Assembly: GCF_000234095.1 (NCBI RefSeq)
Contig: NZ_JH376800.1
Coordinates: forward strand, 174,744 to 238,743
DNA from: Centipeda infelix ATCC 43532
GTDB taxonomy: Bacteria > Bacillota > Negativicutes > Selenomonadales > Selenomonadaceae
DNA length: 64,000 nt
Direction of reading: 5' to 3'
Position numbers and translations under genes: made by a program. Positions 45,622 to 54,520 of this stretch are shown piece after piece. Numbering within the stretch: position 1 is the first letter of the stretch; each line of letters opens with the position of its first letter. Below the pieces are notes generated by a model. It was not told where the DNA came from, did no database searches, and was given only the letters and a program-made list of their open reading frames with translations.

Positions 45622-46575
45622 TTACCGCAGCAGGAAGAACAGTGCGGGATAGATGAGAAAGAAGAATGCGATGCTCGTGGTGAGGAATCCCGAGATGGTG
45701 TAATCCACGTTGAGGTGATAGAGCTTTGCCGCTGTGACGGAGTTGATCGCACCGGGTGTGACGGAGAAGACGAGAATTGCACCGAGGAGGACAGGATCGT
45801 TAACGAAGGGATAGGTGATCGCCATCATAAACACGGGCAGGATGAGAAAGCGCAGGGCGAAGAGATCGAGGGTGTAGGGCGCGTAACGGCGTGCACGGTG
45901 GAGGTTGACGAGTGCGCCGACGGGGAGCATGCCGAACCATGCGCCGAAGTGGATCAGCCCCTCGAACGCCGTACCGACTGCGGGCGGGCGTTCGATGCCT
46001 GCGGCGTTGAGTGCAAGCCCTGCCGCCATGCCGAGGATGCTGAGCTGGTTCCACGAGAGGAAGATGTCGAGGAACCGCATGTGAATCTTGCCGCCGCGCC
46101 CATGATTTTTATGCTGCAGATAGTAATACTGTGCCATCGGAAATACGGCAAGTACAAGCATCAGTGTCTGAAAGATGCCCATGATCTGGGCGTAGGCAAA
46201 GCCCTGTTCGCCGTAGATGATGTAGGCACAGACACCGCCGAGGGTAGTGATGTTGGACATCATCGCGTTCGCGAGGTATGCGCCGCGATCGAGCGGACTC
46301 CGATATTTACGAATGAAAAATGCCCAGCCGACGAGTCCCGGGAAGAGGACGATGAGGATGCCGTAGATCGGGATGAGTGCGAGATCCCACGAGATCGGCA
46401 GCGTCCAGCAGCTCATGAGGGCGAGTACAGTGTAGATGATGATGACGTTCAGGCGCAGGATGCGGCTGATGAGTGCGTCGGAGATTTTCCCGTGCCGATA
46501 GAGGAGGCATCCGACGATGAGGGGCGCGAGGAGGTCGGTAAAGAGATAGATGATGCGGAAATCAGGATTGTCCAT
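45622..46575 (-). CDS. AEC-family (auxin efflux carrier type) transporter, copy 1
   Basis: A 317-aa inner-membrane carrier with about ten spans, of the AEC family that exports or takes up organic acids such as malate or malonate. It begins MDNPDFRIIYLFTDLLAPLIVG. It is clearly a paralogue of the next gene (matching FTDL/LTDL, PLIVG-LLYR, LNVDYTI and a shared C-terminus), so the pair arose by tandem duplication. 15 nt separate the two, so they form one operon. Confidence 0.82.
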   Translation of the reverse strand: MDNPDFRIIYLFTDLLAPLIVGCLLYRHGKISDALISRILRLNVIIIYTVLALMSCWTLPISWDLALIPIYGILIVLFPGLVGWAFFIRKYRSPLDRGAYLANAMMSNITTLGGVCAYIIYGEQGFAYAQIMGIFQTLMLVLAVFPMAQYYYLQHKNHGRGGKIHMRFLDIFLSWNQLSILGMAAGLALNAAGIERPPAVGTAFEGLIHFGAWFGMLPVGALVNLHRARRYAPYTLDLFALRFLILPVFMMAITYPFVNDPVLLGAILVFSVTPGAINSVTAAKLYHLNVDYTISGFLTTSIAFFFLIYPALFFLLR

Positions 46576-46590
46576 AGGAAATACTTCTTT

Positions 46591-47547
46591 CTACCGAAAC
46601 AGGAAAAATGTCACAGGGAATAGGATCGTGAGATAGAGAACGGTGGTGACAAGGAAGACGGCAATCGTATAATCGACGTTGAGGTGATAGAGACGCGCCG
46701 TGAGCGTCGCGTTGATCGCAGCGGGGACGCTTGCAAAGATGACGAGTGCGTTTTGTACGATCGGGTCGCTGATCAAAAGACGCGCCGCCGTGAAGGTGAC
46801 GAGCGGGACGACGAGGAAACGCAGGAAGATCATGTCAAGCGTCAGGTAGACGAAGTGCCGCGCGCGGTGAAAATTGATGAGCGAGCCAACGGGCAGCATG
46901 GCGAACCATGCGGAGATGTGGATGATGTAGGAAAATGCCTCCGAAAGTACGGGAGGGCGTACAATGCCGCCCGCATTCAGCAGAAGTCCCGCCGCCATAC
47001 CGAGGATGCTGAGCTGATTCCACGAGACGAGCAGCCCGAGAAAGCCGCGCCCATCGAGGCGTGCTGTGCATCCGCGTGACTTATGCAGGAGGCAGTAATA
47101 CTGTGCGATGGGGAATGCGAGCAGCACGAGCACCAGATTCTGGCACGCCCCGCCGATCTGCGCGTAGGCGAAGCCACGCTCGCCGTAGATGATGTAGGCA
47201 CAGATACCGCCGAGTGTGCCGATGTTCGAGAGCAGTGCGGAGATGAGATGTGTGCCGCGATTGATGGGGCTGTGAAATCGCCGTCCGAGGAAACGCCAGC
47301 TGAGAAAACCCGGAAAGAGTATGATGAAGGCGAAGAACGCGGGCAGCATGAGGAGGTCATGTGTGAGCGGGAGTGCCCAGAAACTGAAGAGAGACAGCAG
47401 CGTAAAGAAGACAACGACGTTAATGCGGATGAGCCGATTGACCGCAGTGTCCGTGAGTAGCTGCCGCCGATAGAGCAGATAGCCGACGATGAGCGGCAGA
47501 ATCAGATCGGTGAGGAGATAGACAAGACGAGCACTAATTTCATCCAT
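46591..47547 (-). CDS. AEC-family transporter, copy 2
   Basis: A 318-aa carrier, paralogue of the downstream copy. Start set to 47547 (MDEISARLVYLLTDLILPL) because it then lines up with copy 1 and GGGGA precedes the ATG; an ATG at 47586 would add 13 residues without a good ribosome site. About ten membrane spans. Likely organic-acid transport; substrate unknown. Confidence 0.82.
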   Translation of the reverse strand: MDEISARLVYLLTDLILPLIVGYLLYRRQLLTDTAVNRLIRINVVVFFTLLSLFSFWALPLTHDLLMLPAFFAFIILFPGFLSWRFLGRRFHSPINRGTHLISALLSNIGTLGGICAYIIYGERGFAYAQIGGACQNLVLVLLAFPIAQYYCLLHKSRGCTARLDGRGFLGLLVSWNQLSILGMAAGLLLNAGGIVRPPVLSEAFSYIIHISAWFAMLPVGSLINFHRARHFVYLTLDMIFLRFLVVPLVTFTAARLLISDPIVQNALVIFASVPAAINATLTARLYHLNVDYTIAVFLVTTVLYLTILFPVTFFLFR

Positions 47548-47811
47548 AATTTCCCCAACCTTCCCAAGCAAATTCGGTGGGTTCATCCTAGCACAAGTTA
47601 TGGGCGTTGTAAATATTTCAGACCCTTACACACAATAGAGAAAAGAGGGAAAAGTTCGTAAGATTTTGATGTGGAGAGAGGAAAAAAAGCAAAGAGCGGC
47701 GAATAGTTATCTTATATTGTTTAGTGTTTTGTTATGACCCTGCGTCTCGTGAGAGCGGATGGGTTTGTATGGGACACCGAAGAGGTGCTCCCATGGAGGA
47801 GGGGATATCAC

Positions 47812-49167
47812 ATGGCAGTGACAGACAAGGGGTTTGGCGCATACGATGTACGCGGCATCTATCCCGATGAGGTGAACGAGGAGCTCGCTTACCGCGTCGG
47901 TCGCAGTTTCCCCACGCTATTCGGTGCGAAGAAGGTCGCCATCGGACATGACATTCGTCTCTCCGGTCCTGCGATCCGCGATGCGCTCGCAAAGGGACTC
48001 ATGGAGGCGGGCTGTGATGTTGTGGACATCGGGCAGTGCGGCACGGAGATGATCTACTTTGCGACGGCGCATCTGAAGCTTGGCGGCGGTATCATGATTA
48101 CGGCGAGCCACAACCCGAAGCAGTACAACGGCATGAAGTTCGTGCGTGCCGAGTCGCGTCCGATCTCGAGCGATACGGGGCTCAAGGATATTGCGGCGAT
48201 GGCGGTCGGCGAGACGTATCCCGCGCCTGCAGCCGTACCCGGCAAGATTGAGCAGGTGGATATTCTCGATGAATATGTCAAGCACATCCTCACCTATGTC
48301 GATGTGAGCAAGCTCAAGCCCTACAAGATCGTCGTCAACACGGGCAACGGTGCGGCGGGGCCCATCATCAACGCGATGGAGAAGTTCCTCCCGTTCGAGC
48401 TGGTCAAGGTCTACAATGAGCCGGACGGCAATTTCCCGAACGGCGTACCGAACCCGATCCTGCAGGAGAACCGCGAGGCGACGGCGAAGGTTGTGCGCGA
48501 GACGGGCGCGGACTTTGGCGTAGCGTGGGACGGCGACTTTGACCGCTGTTTCCTCTTCGACGAGAAGGGCGGCTTCATTGAGGGCTACTATATGGTCGGC
48601 TTCCTCTCCGAAGCGTTCCTGAAGAAGAACAAGGGGGCGAGCGTGATCTACGATCCGCGCCTTGTCTGGAACACGATCGAGATTGCCGAGCAGCTCGGCG
48701 GCAAGCCTGTCATGTGCAAGAGCGGGCACGCGTTCATCAAGGACAAGATGCGTGAGGTCAACGCGATCTACGGCGGCGAGATGAGCGCACATCACTATTT
48801 CCGTGATTTCTCCTACTGTGACAGCGGTCAGATCCCGTGGCTGCTCGTGGCGGAGCTGATGAGTGCGTCGGGCGGAAAGACCCTCTCCGAACTGATGCAG
48901 GCACGCATGGATCGCTATCCGACCTCGGGTGAGATCAACAGTAAGGTCACGGACGCGAAGGCGATCATGGATCGCATCGAGGCGAAGTACGGCGCAGGCG
49001 GCAAGGTGACGAAGGTGGACGGCGTGTCCATCGAGTTCGACAAGTGGCGGTTCAATCTGCGTATGTCTAACACGGAGCCGGTCATCCGCCTGAACGTCGA
49101 GACGCGGCAGGATAAGGCACTGCTCAAGGAGAAGACGGACGAACTGCTTGCAGAGATTCGTGCCTGA
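47812..49167 (+). CDS. Phosphomannomutase/phosphoglucomutase
   Basis: Alpha-D-phosphohexomutase converting hexose-6-phosphate to hexose-1-phosphate, the step that feeds sugar-nucleotide synthesis. The phosphoserine Ser99 is in ITASHNPKQYNG, the metal loop in WDGDFDRCFLFDE, and the sugar-ring loop in YGGEMSAHHYF. The C-terminal phosphate site RMSNTEPVIRLNVETR is typical of the PMM/PGM subgroup. 451 aa. GGAGGAGGGG before ATG 47812. Followed 30 nt later by pgi, linking glycolysis with the polysaccharide genes. Confidence 0.9.
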   Translation: MAVTDKGFGAYDVRGIYPDEVNEELAYRVGRSFPTLFGAKKVAIGHDIRLSGPAIRDALAKGLMEAGCDVVDIGQCGTEMIYFATAHLKLGGGIMITASHNPKQYNGMKFVRAESRPISSDTGLKDIAAMAVGETYPAPAAVPGKIEQVDILDEYVKHILTYVDVSKLKPYKIVVNTGNGAAGPIINAMEKFLPFELVKVYNEPDGNFPNGVPNPILQENREATAKVVRETGADFGVAWDGDFDRCFLFDEKGGFIEGYYMVGFLSEAFLKKNKGASVIYDPRLVWNTIEIAEQLGGKPVMCKSGHAFIKDKMREVNAIYGGEMSAHHYFRDFSYCDSGQIPWLLVAELMSASGGKTLSELMQARMDRYPTSGEINSKVTDAKAIMDRIEAKYGAGGKVTKVDGVSIEFDKWRFNLRMSNTEPVIRLNVETRQDKALLKEKTDELLAEIRA

Positions 49168-49197
49168 CAATGCATTGGTACAGGAAGGAGTGTTTTG

Positions 49198-50646
49198 ATG
49201 AGTCTTGTACTGAAATCCGGTTTTACATTCGACTATGACAATCTCTATGGCGAGGGCAAGGTGACGGATGCCGACCTCGCGTTCTATGCGGATGATCTCA
49301 AGAAGGCGCATGAGGCGATGAAGGTCATGCGCGAGAAGGGCTTTATCCGTGCGCATCTCTCGAAGGACGGCGAGCCGGAGAAGGTGCTGTTTTCGCAGAC
49401 CCCGTACATCGCCGATGGACATATTAACTCGCCCGCGTCGATTGCACGGCTCAAGGAACTCGGCAAGCACGCGCAGGAGAACACGGATGTCGTGATCTCG
49501 CTCGGCATCGGCGGCTCATTCCTCGGGAACAAGGTGCTGTTCGATGTGCACTGCGGAGAGCTCTGGAACTCACTCTCGAACGAGCAGCGCGAGAACTATC
49601 CGCGCATCTATTTCAGCGGCAACAACATCGACCCGCGCCGCACGGGCGATATTATCAACCACCTGAAGGATGTCGCGCAGATCAAGAAGAAGAACGGTGC
49701 AGGACCGCTGCGCATCATGCTCCTCGTCATCTCGAAGTCGGGCGGTACACTCGATACGATGTCGAACTTCATGGGGATGTATGACGCGTTCATGAAGGCG
49801 GACAATGTTGAGGTCGAGGTGGTCGCTGTCACCGACCCGAATGAGGAGAAGCCGACGCTGCTCAAGAAGCTCGCAATCGACAAGGGGTGGAAGCAGTTCG
49901 CCGTACCGGACGGCGTGGGCGGACGCTTCACCGTGTTCACCGAGGTCGGGCTGACACTCGCTGCGTGCATTGGCTTTGACATCGAGAGCTTCCTCGCGGG
50001 TGCGCGTGGCATGGATCAGGCGTGTCAGAACGATGACCTCTGGCAGAACCCCGCCATGCTCAATGCGGTGCTGAAATTTGCAGCATCGGAAAAGCACGGG
50101 CGCGACATCGAGGTTATGATGCCCTACGGCGACTATCTGAAATCGGTCTCCGAGTGGTACATCCAGCTGCTCGCCGAGTCGCTCGGCAAGCAGTTCAACA
50201 AGGAGGGCAAGGAGGTCTGCTACGGGCGCACACCGGTCGTTGCTGTCGGTACGACCGATATGCATGCACAGACGCAGCAGCACCAGGAGGGAAAGCTCAA
50301 CAAGGTGGTGCAGTTTATCCGCATCGACAAGTGGGCGGATGATCTCGTGATCCCGAACGCGTTCCCCGAGGTCAAGAAGCTCGCGGATATTGCGGGCGTA
50401 ACGATGGGCGAGGCACTTGAGGTTGCACGTCAGTCGAACGCGGACGCACTCGCGTCGAACAAGCGTTACAGTGCGGTCTTTGGACTGCCGGAGCTGACAC
50501 CGTACCATCTCGGCGAGCTGCTCTATCTGCTCGCGATGTCGATCGCCTACGAGGGCGAACTCGCGGATGTGGACGCATTCGATCAGCCGGGCGTGGAGGC
50601 GTACAAGCGCATCATGGGGCCAAAGCTCCAGGCGTTGAAGGGGTAA
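49198..50646 (+). CDS. pgi: Glucose-6-phosphate isomerase
   Basis: Interconverts glucose-6-phosphate and fructose-6-phosphate. 482 aa. Signature regions are VVISLGIGGSFLGNKVLFD, VISKSGGTLDTMSNF, DGVGGRFTVFTEVG and TTDMHAQTQQHQEG, with GVEAYKRIM at the C-terminus. AGGAAGGAG precedes ATG 49198. Forms a likely operon with the mutase gene; both act on glucose-6-phosphate. Confidence 0.95.
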   Translation: MSLVLKSGFTFDYDNLYGEGKVTDADLAFYADDLKKAHEAMKVMREKGFIRAHLSKDGEPEKVLFSQTPYIADGHINSPASIARLKELGKHAQENTDVVISLGIGGSFLGNKVLFDVHCGELWNSLSNEQRENYPRIYFSGNNIDPRRTGDIINHLKDVAQIKKKNGAGPLRIMLLVISKSGGTLDTMSNFMGMYDAFMKADNVEVEVVAVTDPNEEKPTLLKKLAIDKGWKQFAVPDGVGGRFTVFTEVGLTLAACIGFDIESFLAGARGMDQACQNDDLWQNPAMLNAVLKFAASEKHGRDIEVMMPYGDYLKSVSEWYIQLLAESLGKQFNKEGKEVCYGRTPVVAVGTTDMHAQTQQHQEGKLNKVVQFIRIDKWADDLVIPNAFPEVKKLADIAGVTMGEALEVARQSNADALASNKRYSAVFGLPELTPYHLGELLYLLAMSIAYEGELADVDAFDQPGVEAYKRIMGPKLQALKG

Positions 50647-50651
50647 TATCC

Positions 50652-50697
50652 CCAAGTCTCCCCTGTAAACGGGGAGAGAGCCGCGTAAGCGGTGGAG
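50652..50697. repeat. GC-rich hairpin module, inverted and diverged
   Basis: CTCCCCTGTAAACGGGGAG (50658-50676) followed by CCGCGTAAGCGGTGG (50681-50695). It is the inverted form of the module at 20664, 30031 and 31432. Confidence 0.6.
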
Positions 50698-50711
50698 GTG
50701 GCAGAAGGGGA

Positions 50712-50754
50712 GGACTGCTGCACGAAGCGAATAACTTCGTGCAGCAGCCCTTTT
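50712..50754 (+). terminator. Terminator after pgi
   Basis: CTGCTGCACGAAG (50715-50727) pairs perfectly with CTTCGTGCAGCAG (50735-50747), followed by CCTTTT. Same core as at 40049 and 59618. Confidence 0.88.
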
Positions 50755-50784
50755 CTGCGTTTTGGAAGGAAGATTGGGGTCGGA

Positions 50785-51324
50785 ATGTCGCGCACATCTC
50801 TGAATGATTTGTCCTTGCGCCAGTGGGGACTCGTTGGTGCTTCGTTATGGTGTGCGGCGTGCGGCGGGTATCTCCTGTGGGCGGATGACGATGTGCCTGT
50901 CGCCATCGTACAGCACATCGAAACAACGCCGCCGCCCGCGTTGGAGATTACGGGACTATCGGCTGCGGCAAAGCGCACGGCTTTGCGAAATCCGTTTACC
51001 GATGCACATGAGCGGCGTGGTGAAATCTCCTCTGCTGCTGAGGCTGTGGAGATCAAAACGAAGATGCTGCTGCCGCATCCTGCACCGTTGCCTGCACAAG
51101 TTTCGGCTGCGGTGCGTGTCCCGTCTCCTGCACAGCCGCCGCTCGTTCTGCGCGGTGTGGTGACGGGGGTGGACGGCACACGCATTGCCATCCTCGCACG
51201 GGGCGCGGATGGTGTGGCACTCGGTATCGGAGAGACGTGGCAGGGGCATACGCTCCGTGCGCTTTCGAATACCTCCGCGACACTGGATTCTGCATCGGGG
51301 ACAATCACACTGACAAGGGAGTAG
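50785..51324 (+). CDS. GspC/PilP-like inner-membrane protein of a secretin system
   Basis: A 179-aa protein with one membrane span near residues 14-34 (WGLVGASLWCAACGGYLLW), a Pro/Ala-rich periplasmic linker and a C-terminal beta domain (LVLRGVVTGVDGTRIAIL ... GETWQGHTLRALSN). This is the layout of GspC or PilP, which link inner-membrane machinery to the secretin. Weak in sequence, so assigned mainly from the secretin that follows six bases later. ATG 50785 is the first with a fair ribosome site. Confidence 0.6.
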   Translation: MSRTSLNDLSLRQWGLVGASLWCAACGGYLLWADDDVPVAIVQHIETTPPPALEITGLSAAAKRTALRNPFTDAHERRGEISSAAEAVEIKTKMLLPHPAPLPAQVSAAVRVPSPAQPPLVLRGVVTGVDGTRIAILARGADGVALGIGETWQGHTLRALSNTSATLDSASGTITLTRE

Positions 51325-51329
51325 ACGGT

Positions 51330-52619
51330 ATGAAACGATGGCTGACGATGATGGCGTTTGCGGGAATCCTCCTCCTTCCCGTTCCTGTCTTTGCCGCGCC
51401 CGTAACAATTGATGTGACGGGCGGCGATGTGCGTGCCGTTCTGCTCGCGGTGGCACGCATGGGAGGCATCCCGCTCATCGTCGACGATAGTGTGACCGGC
51501 TCGGTGACGGTACATCTCACGGGCGAGGGGGAGGAGGTGCTGCGCCTCGTTGCTGCCGCGCGTGGAATTCAGATCGAACGGCATGGGACGGTGTTTCTTG
51601 CACTCGCACCCGATACACGTGCGGAGAATCGACGTGTACACACCTATCGCGTGCGCTATGGCGACCCCGAGGAACTCGCGCACGCCGCAAATTTATCCCT
51701 CACGGGTGAAGGAAAACGGGCGATTGTGTCGAAAACTAACGAAGAGAGAGGGAGTCGGGACTCAGATTCTGATACCAATACCGATGTACAGCGGCGTGTT
51801 CTCGTCGATCGGGCAACAAATACGCTTCTCTTTTACGGGACGGAATCTGAGGCTCTTTCCGTGCGCGAAATTATCTCGGCACTCGATGTCGTACCCAAAC
51901 AGGTATCTCTCGAGGCACGGGTTGTCGCCGTTTCCAAGCAGGCGGCAAAGGAGCTCGGCATCGATTGGGCATGGTCGGCATTGCCGCAGTACCCAAAGGT
52001 CGGACGCGGCGCAGCGGGAGACTGGCAGGTCAGGGAACGCAATGCGGGCGCAGCCACCGGGGGAATTATCCGCTTTGGCAGAGGTCCCGAGGGCATTCCC
52101 TACGAGTTCTACTACTCTGCGACGATTCGTGCACTCATCACGGATGGGCGGGCAAAGATGCTCGCGCGTCCGAATATCACCACGGTACAGGGACACGAGG
52201 CGCTCATCAACATCGGTGCGGAGGTGCCCGTGCCGCGCGTATCGACCTCGAACAACGTCACTACGACGGGCATTGACTACCGTGAGGCGGGAATTATCCT
52301 GCGCTATACGCCGCGCGTTACGGAGGATGGGCACATTGTCGCACGCGTGCATACAGAGGTGAGTACGCCCGTCTTTGTCGAGGATATCAAGGCGTACCGA
52401 TTTCAGAAGCGGAGCGCGGACACTACCGTGCGCCTCCGAGACGGTGAGACCATGGTGATCGGCGGGCTCATCGACAGCGACGAGTCGCGTTCTCTCGCGA
52501 AGATTCCGTTTCTCGGCGACATACCCGTGCTCGGTGCATTTTTTCGCTCCGTGCGGACGAGCAAGACCGAGACCGAACTCATGATTTTTCTCACAGCACA
52601 TGTGCTGGATGAAGGATAG
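51330..52619 (+). CDS. Secretin (GspD/PilQ family), short form
   Basis: Outer-membrane channel subunit. A signal peptide (MKRWLTMMAFAGILLLPVPVFA) is followed by an STN/N0 domain (VTIDVTGGDVRAVLLAVARMG) and an N1-like repeat (HTYRVRYGDPEELAHAAN ... VLVDRATNTLLFYG). The C-terminal secretin domain carries ARPNITTVQGHEALINIGAEVP and GGLIDSDES ... FLGDIPVLGAFFR. At 429 aa it is shorter than GspD or PilQ. Its presence implies an outer membrane. No GspE, GspF or pilin genes are nearby. Confidence 0.88.
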   Translation: MKRWLTMMAFAGILLLPVPVFAAPVTIDVTGGDVRAVLLAVARMGGIPLIVDDSVTGSVTVHLTGEGEEVLRLVAAARGIQIERHGTVFLALAPDTRAENRRVHTYRVRYGDPEELAHAANLSLTGEGKRAIVSKTNEERGSRDSDSDTNTDVQRRVLVDRATNTLLFYGTESEALSVREIISALDVVPKQVSLEARVVAVSKQAAKELGIDWAWSALPQYPKVGRGAAGDWQVRERNAGAATGGIIRFGRGPEGIPYEFYYSATIRALITDGRAKMLARPNITTVQGHEALINIGAEVPVPRVSTSNNVTTTGIDYREAGIILRYTPRVTEDGHIVARVHTEVSTPVFVEDIKAYRFQKRSADTTVRLRDGETMVIGGLIDSDESRSLAKIPFLGDIPVLGAFFRSVRTSKTETELMIFLTAHVLDEG

Positions 52620-52646
52620 GGAAGCACAAATGTATTTGTGCTTCCC
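52619..52646 (+). terminator. Perfect hairpin directly after the secretin stop
   Basis: GGGAAGCACAAA pairs with TTTGTGCTTCCC around TGTA. The T tract is poor (GTTATTT), so it may be a weak terminator or an attenuator before the response-regulator gene. Confidence 0.6.
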
Positions 52647-52683
52647 GTTATTTGCAGGATGCAATGGAAAAGAGGAGATGTCA

Positions 52684-53355
52684 GTGGCAATCAGGATATT
52701 ACTTGCAGACGATCACGCCCTGCTGCGTCAGGGAATCAAGCGTGTGCTGAACTTCGAGGATGATCTCGAGGTGGTCGGCGAAGCGGAAGACGGGCAGGAA
52801 GCCCTCGCACGCACGCTCATGCTGAAGCCCGATATTCTTCTCCTCGACATCAACATGCCGGGGCTGACGGGGCTGGAGGTCACAAAGCAGCTCAAACAGG
52901 CGCGTTCGCGTGCGAAAATCATTGCGCTCACGATTCATGACAGCGACAACTACGTTCTCGAACTCTTGAAGAATGGTGCGCTCGGCTACCTGCTCAAGGA
53001 TGTCGAGCCAAACGTCCTCATCAAGGCAATTCACATGGTCAACGAGGGCAACCCGTTTGTCTATCCGAAACTCGCAGAGCGCTTGTTCGGCTCTCCGGCG
53101 GTCTGCGGCGATGTCAGCCGCATGGCAAAGGAGATCTGGGACGAGAGCCGCGGCGAACGCCTCACCCCACGTGAGATGGACGTGCTCGGCTGCATCGCGA
53201 AGGGGCTCTCGAATCAGGACATCGGCAAGGCACTCGGGCTGAGTGAAAAGACCGTCAAGAACCACCTCACGAGCATCTTCCACAAGCTCAAGGTCAACGA
53301 CCGCACACAGGCACTCGTCTATGTACTGAAAAATAAGATTGTTACGCTGGAGTAA
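52684..53355 (+). CDS. NarL/FixJ-family response regulator
   Basis: DNA-binding transcription regulator of a two-component system, 223 aa. The receiver domain has the acidic pair DD at 9-10, phospho-Asp55 in ILLLDINMPG and the lysine in GYLLKDVEP. The LuxR-type helix-turn-helix follows (LTPREMDVLGCIAKGLSNQD, then LSEKTVKNHL). The GTG at 52684 is chosen since GAGGAG sits six bases before it, while the ATG at 52678 directly abuts that site. No sensor kinase is adjacent, so it is an orphan in this window. Confidence 0.88.
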   Translation: MAIRILLADDHALLRQGIKRVLNFEDDLEVVGEAEDGQEALARTLMLKPDILLLDINMPGLTGLEVTKQLKQARSRAKIIALTIHDSDNYVLELLKNGALGYLLKDVEPNVLIKAIHMVNEGNPFVYPKLAERLFGSPAVCGDVSRMAKEIWDESRGERLTPREMDVLGCIAKGLSNQDIGKALGLSEKTVKNHLTSIFHKLKVNDRTQALVYVLKNKIVTLE

Positions 53356-53360
53356 CACGA

Positions 53361-53402
53361 AAAGCGGCTCGCACACAATGATGGTGCGAGCTGTTTCTTT
53401 TG
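53361..53402 (+). terminator. Terminator after the response regulator
   Basis: AAAGCGGCTCGCAC pairs with GTGCGAGCTGTTT (mostly), followed by CTTTT. Confidence 0.78.
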
Positions 53403-53475
53403 CCGTACTTCATCGATGTACCTCGTGGATTTCAGCCTTGACAATAAAGCGGTGGAGTATAAGTCATGAAAAAAA

Positions 53476-53511
53476 TTATCATTTGTCGATAAAAATGGAA
53501 CGTGCTATAAT
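53476..53511 (+). promoter_or_regulatory. Promoter with a palindromic operator, upstream of the ZIP transporter
   Basis: TTGTCG (53483-53488), 17-nt spacer, TATAAT (53506-53511). The -35 box lies in the inverted repeat TTATC-7-GATAA (53476-53492), a likely regulator site. This would fit metal control of a metal transporter, but the regulator is not identified. Confidence 0.55.
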
Positions 53512-53532
53512 ATCCGGCATGAGGTGAATTTT

Positions 53533-54312
53533 ATGCTGGAAATTTTCCAAGGGCTCATGATACCGTTCATCGGCACGACACTCGGTGCGGGCTGCGTCTT
53601 CTTCCTGAAGGGGGCGCTCAACCGCAATGTGCAGCGCGGGTTGACGGGATTTGCCGCAGGTGTGATGGTGGCGGCGTCGATCTGGAGTCTGCTGATCCCG
53701 GCGATGGAGGGCGCGGCTGATATGGGGCAGTATGCGTTTATTCCCGCTGTGGTTGGATTCTGGGCAGGGACACTCTTCCTCCTCGCGCTCGATCATATCA
53801 TCCCGCATCTGCATATGAATGCACAGAAAGCAGAGGGACCGCACAGCCGGCTCTCGCGGACGACGATGCTCTGTCTCGCGGTGACGCTCCACAATATTCC
53901 CGAGGGAATGGCGGTCGGTGCGATCTATGCAGGTTGGCTGAGCGGCAGCGAGAGTATTACGCTCGGCGCGGCACTCGCACTCTCACTCGGTATTGCAATT
54001 CAGAATTTTCCCGAGGGGGCGATCATCTCCATGCCGCTGCGTGCGGCTGGCATGGGGAAATGGCGTGCCTTCGGCGGCGGTGTGCTCTCGGGCGCGGTCG
54101 AGCCAATCGGCGGTGCACTTACGATTGCTGCGACGGCACTCATTGTACCGATCCTGCCCTATGCGCTTGCGTTTGCGGCGGGGGCGATGCTCTATGTCGT
54201 GGTGGAGGAGTTAATTCCGGAGATGAGCGAGGGCGAGCATTCGGATGTGGGCGTGGTTTCGTTTGCTGTGGGCTTCTCGCTCATGATGATGCTGGATGTA
54301 ACTCTGGGATAA
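53533..54312 (+). CDS. ZIP-family metal transporter
   Basis: Divalent-metal (zinc, perhaps iron or manganese) uptake carrier, 259 aa with about eight spans. Metal-site helices are TLHNIPEGMAVGAIYAGW and IQNFPEGAIISMPLRA, both with the N-x-PEG pattern of ZIP proteins. ATG 53533 has GAGGTG seven bases before it. Single-gene unit with its own promoter and terminator. Confidence 0.88.
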   Translation: MLEIFQGLMIPFIGTTLGAGCVFFLKGALNRNVQRGLTGFAAGVMVAASIWSLLIPAMEGAADMGQYAFIPAVVGFWAGTLFLLALDHIIPHLHMNAQKAEGPHSRLSRTTMLCLAVTLHNIPEGMAVGAIYAGWLSGSESITLGAALALSLGIAIQNFPEGAIISMPLRAAGMGKWRAFGGGVLSGAVEPIGGALTIAATALIVPILPYALAFAAGAMLYVVVEELIPEMSEGEHSDVGVVSFAVGFSLMMMLDVTLG

Positions 54313-54322
54313 AACAAGAAAG

Positions 54323-54359
54323 AAAAAGAGCCGTTGGCATACGCCAAACGGCTCTTTTT
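54323..54359. terminator. Bidirectional terminator between the ZIP gene and the small RNA
   Basis: AAAAAGAGCCGTTGGC pairs with GCCAAACGGCTCTTTTT around a four-base loop (one bulge). Five T on each strand end both the ZIP transcript and the minus-strand small RNA. Confidence 0.9.
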
Positions 54360-54514
54360 CCTGGAAAGGGATGCGCGCAGGTCGGGAAAAACCTGCGGCT
54401 TGAGAAATGGGGTGTAAGGGTATTTTCCTTACAAGAGGAACGCAGGGAAACGTTCCTTAGAGGGATGGTCAACAGGAGAAAATGTCGGGGAGGACGTTTC
54501 GTACTCCTGTCGAC
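54323..54514 (-). ncRNA. Candidate structured small RNA with UCCC motifs
   Basis: The 487-nt gap 54313-54799 has no gene on either strand. On the minus strand a promoter at 54529-54521 is followed by a predicted transcript of about 190 nt that ends at the terminator 54323-54359. From 5' to 3' it has four further stems: 54514-54504/54478-54468 (11 bp, one G-U), 54457-54451/54442-54436, 54433-54427/54419-54413 and 54397-54391/54382-54376. Unpaired loops and linkers carry five UCCC motifs, one within UCCUCCCC (54494-54487), which could pair with Shine-Dalgarno sites. C-rich loops of this kind mark several regulatory small RNAs in Firmicutes. I cannot match it to 6S, RNase P, SRP or tmRNA. Confidence 0.6.
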
Positions 54515-54520
54515 ATCTGT

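Noticed and set aside
47917..49470. 517-codon open frame antisense to the mutase and pgi
   Set aside because: Overlaps two certain genes and their junction; no motif.
54323..54514. 6S RNA as an identity for the small RNA
   Set aside because: 6S RNA is one long hairpin with a central bubble and paired ends; this transcript has several separate short hairpins.
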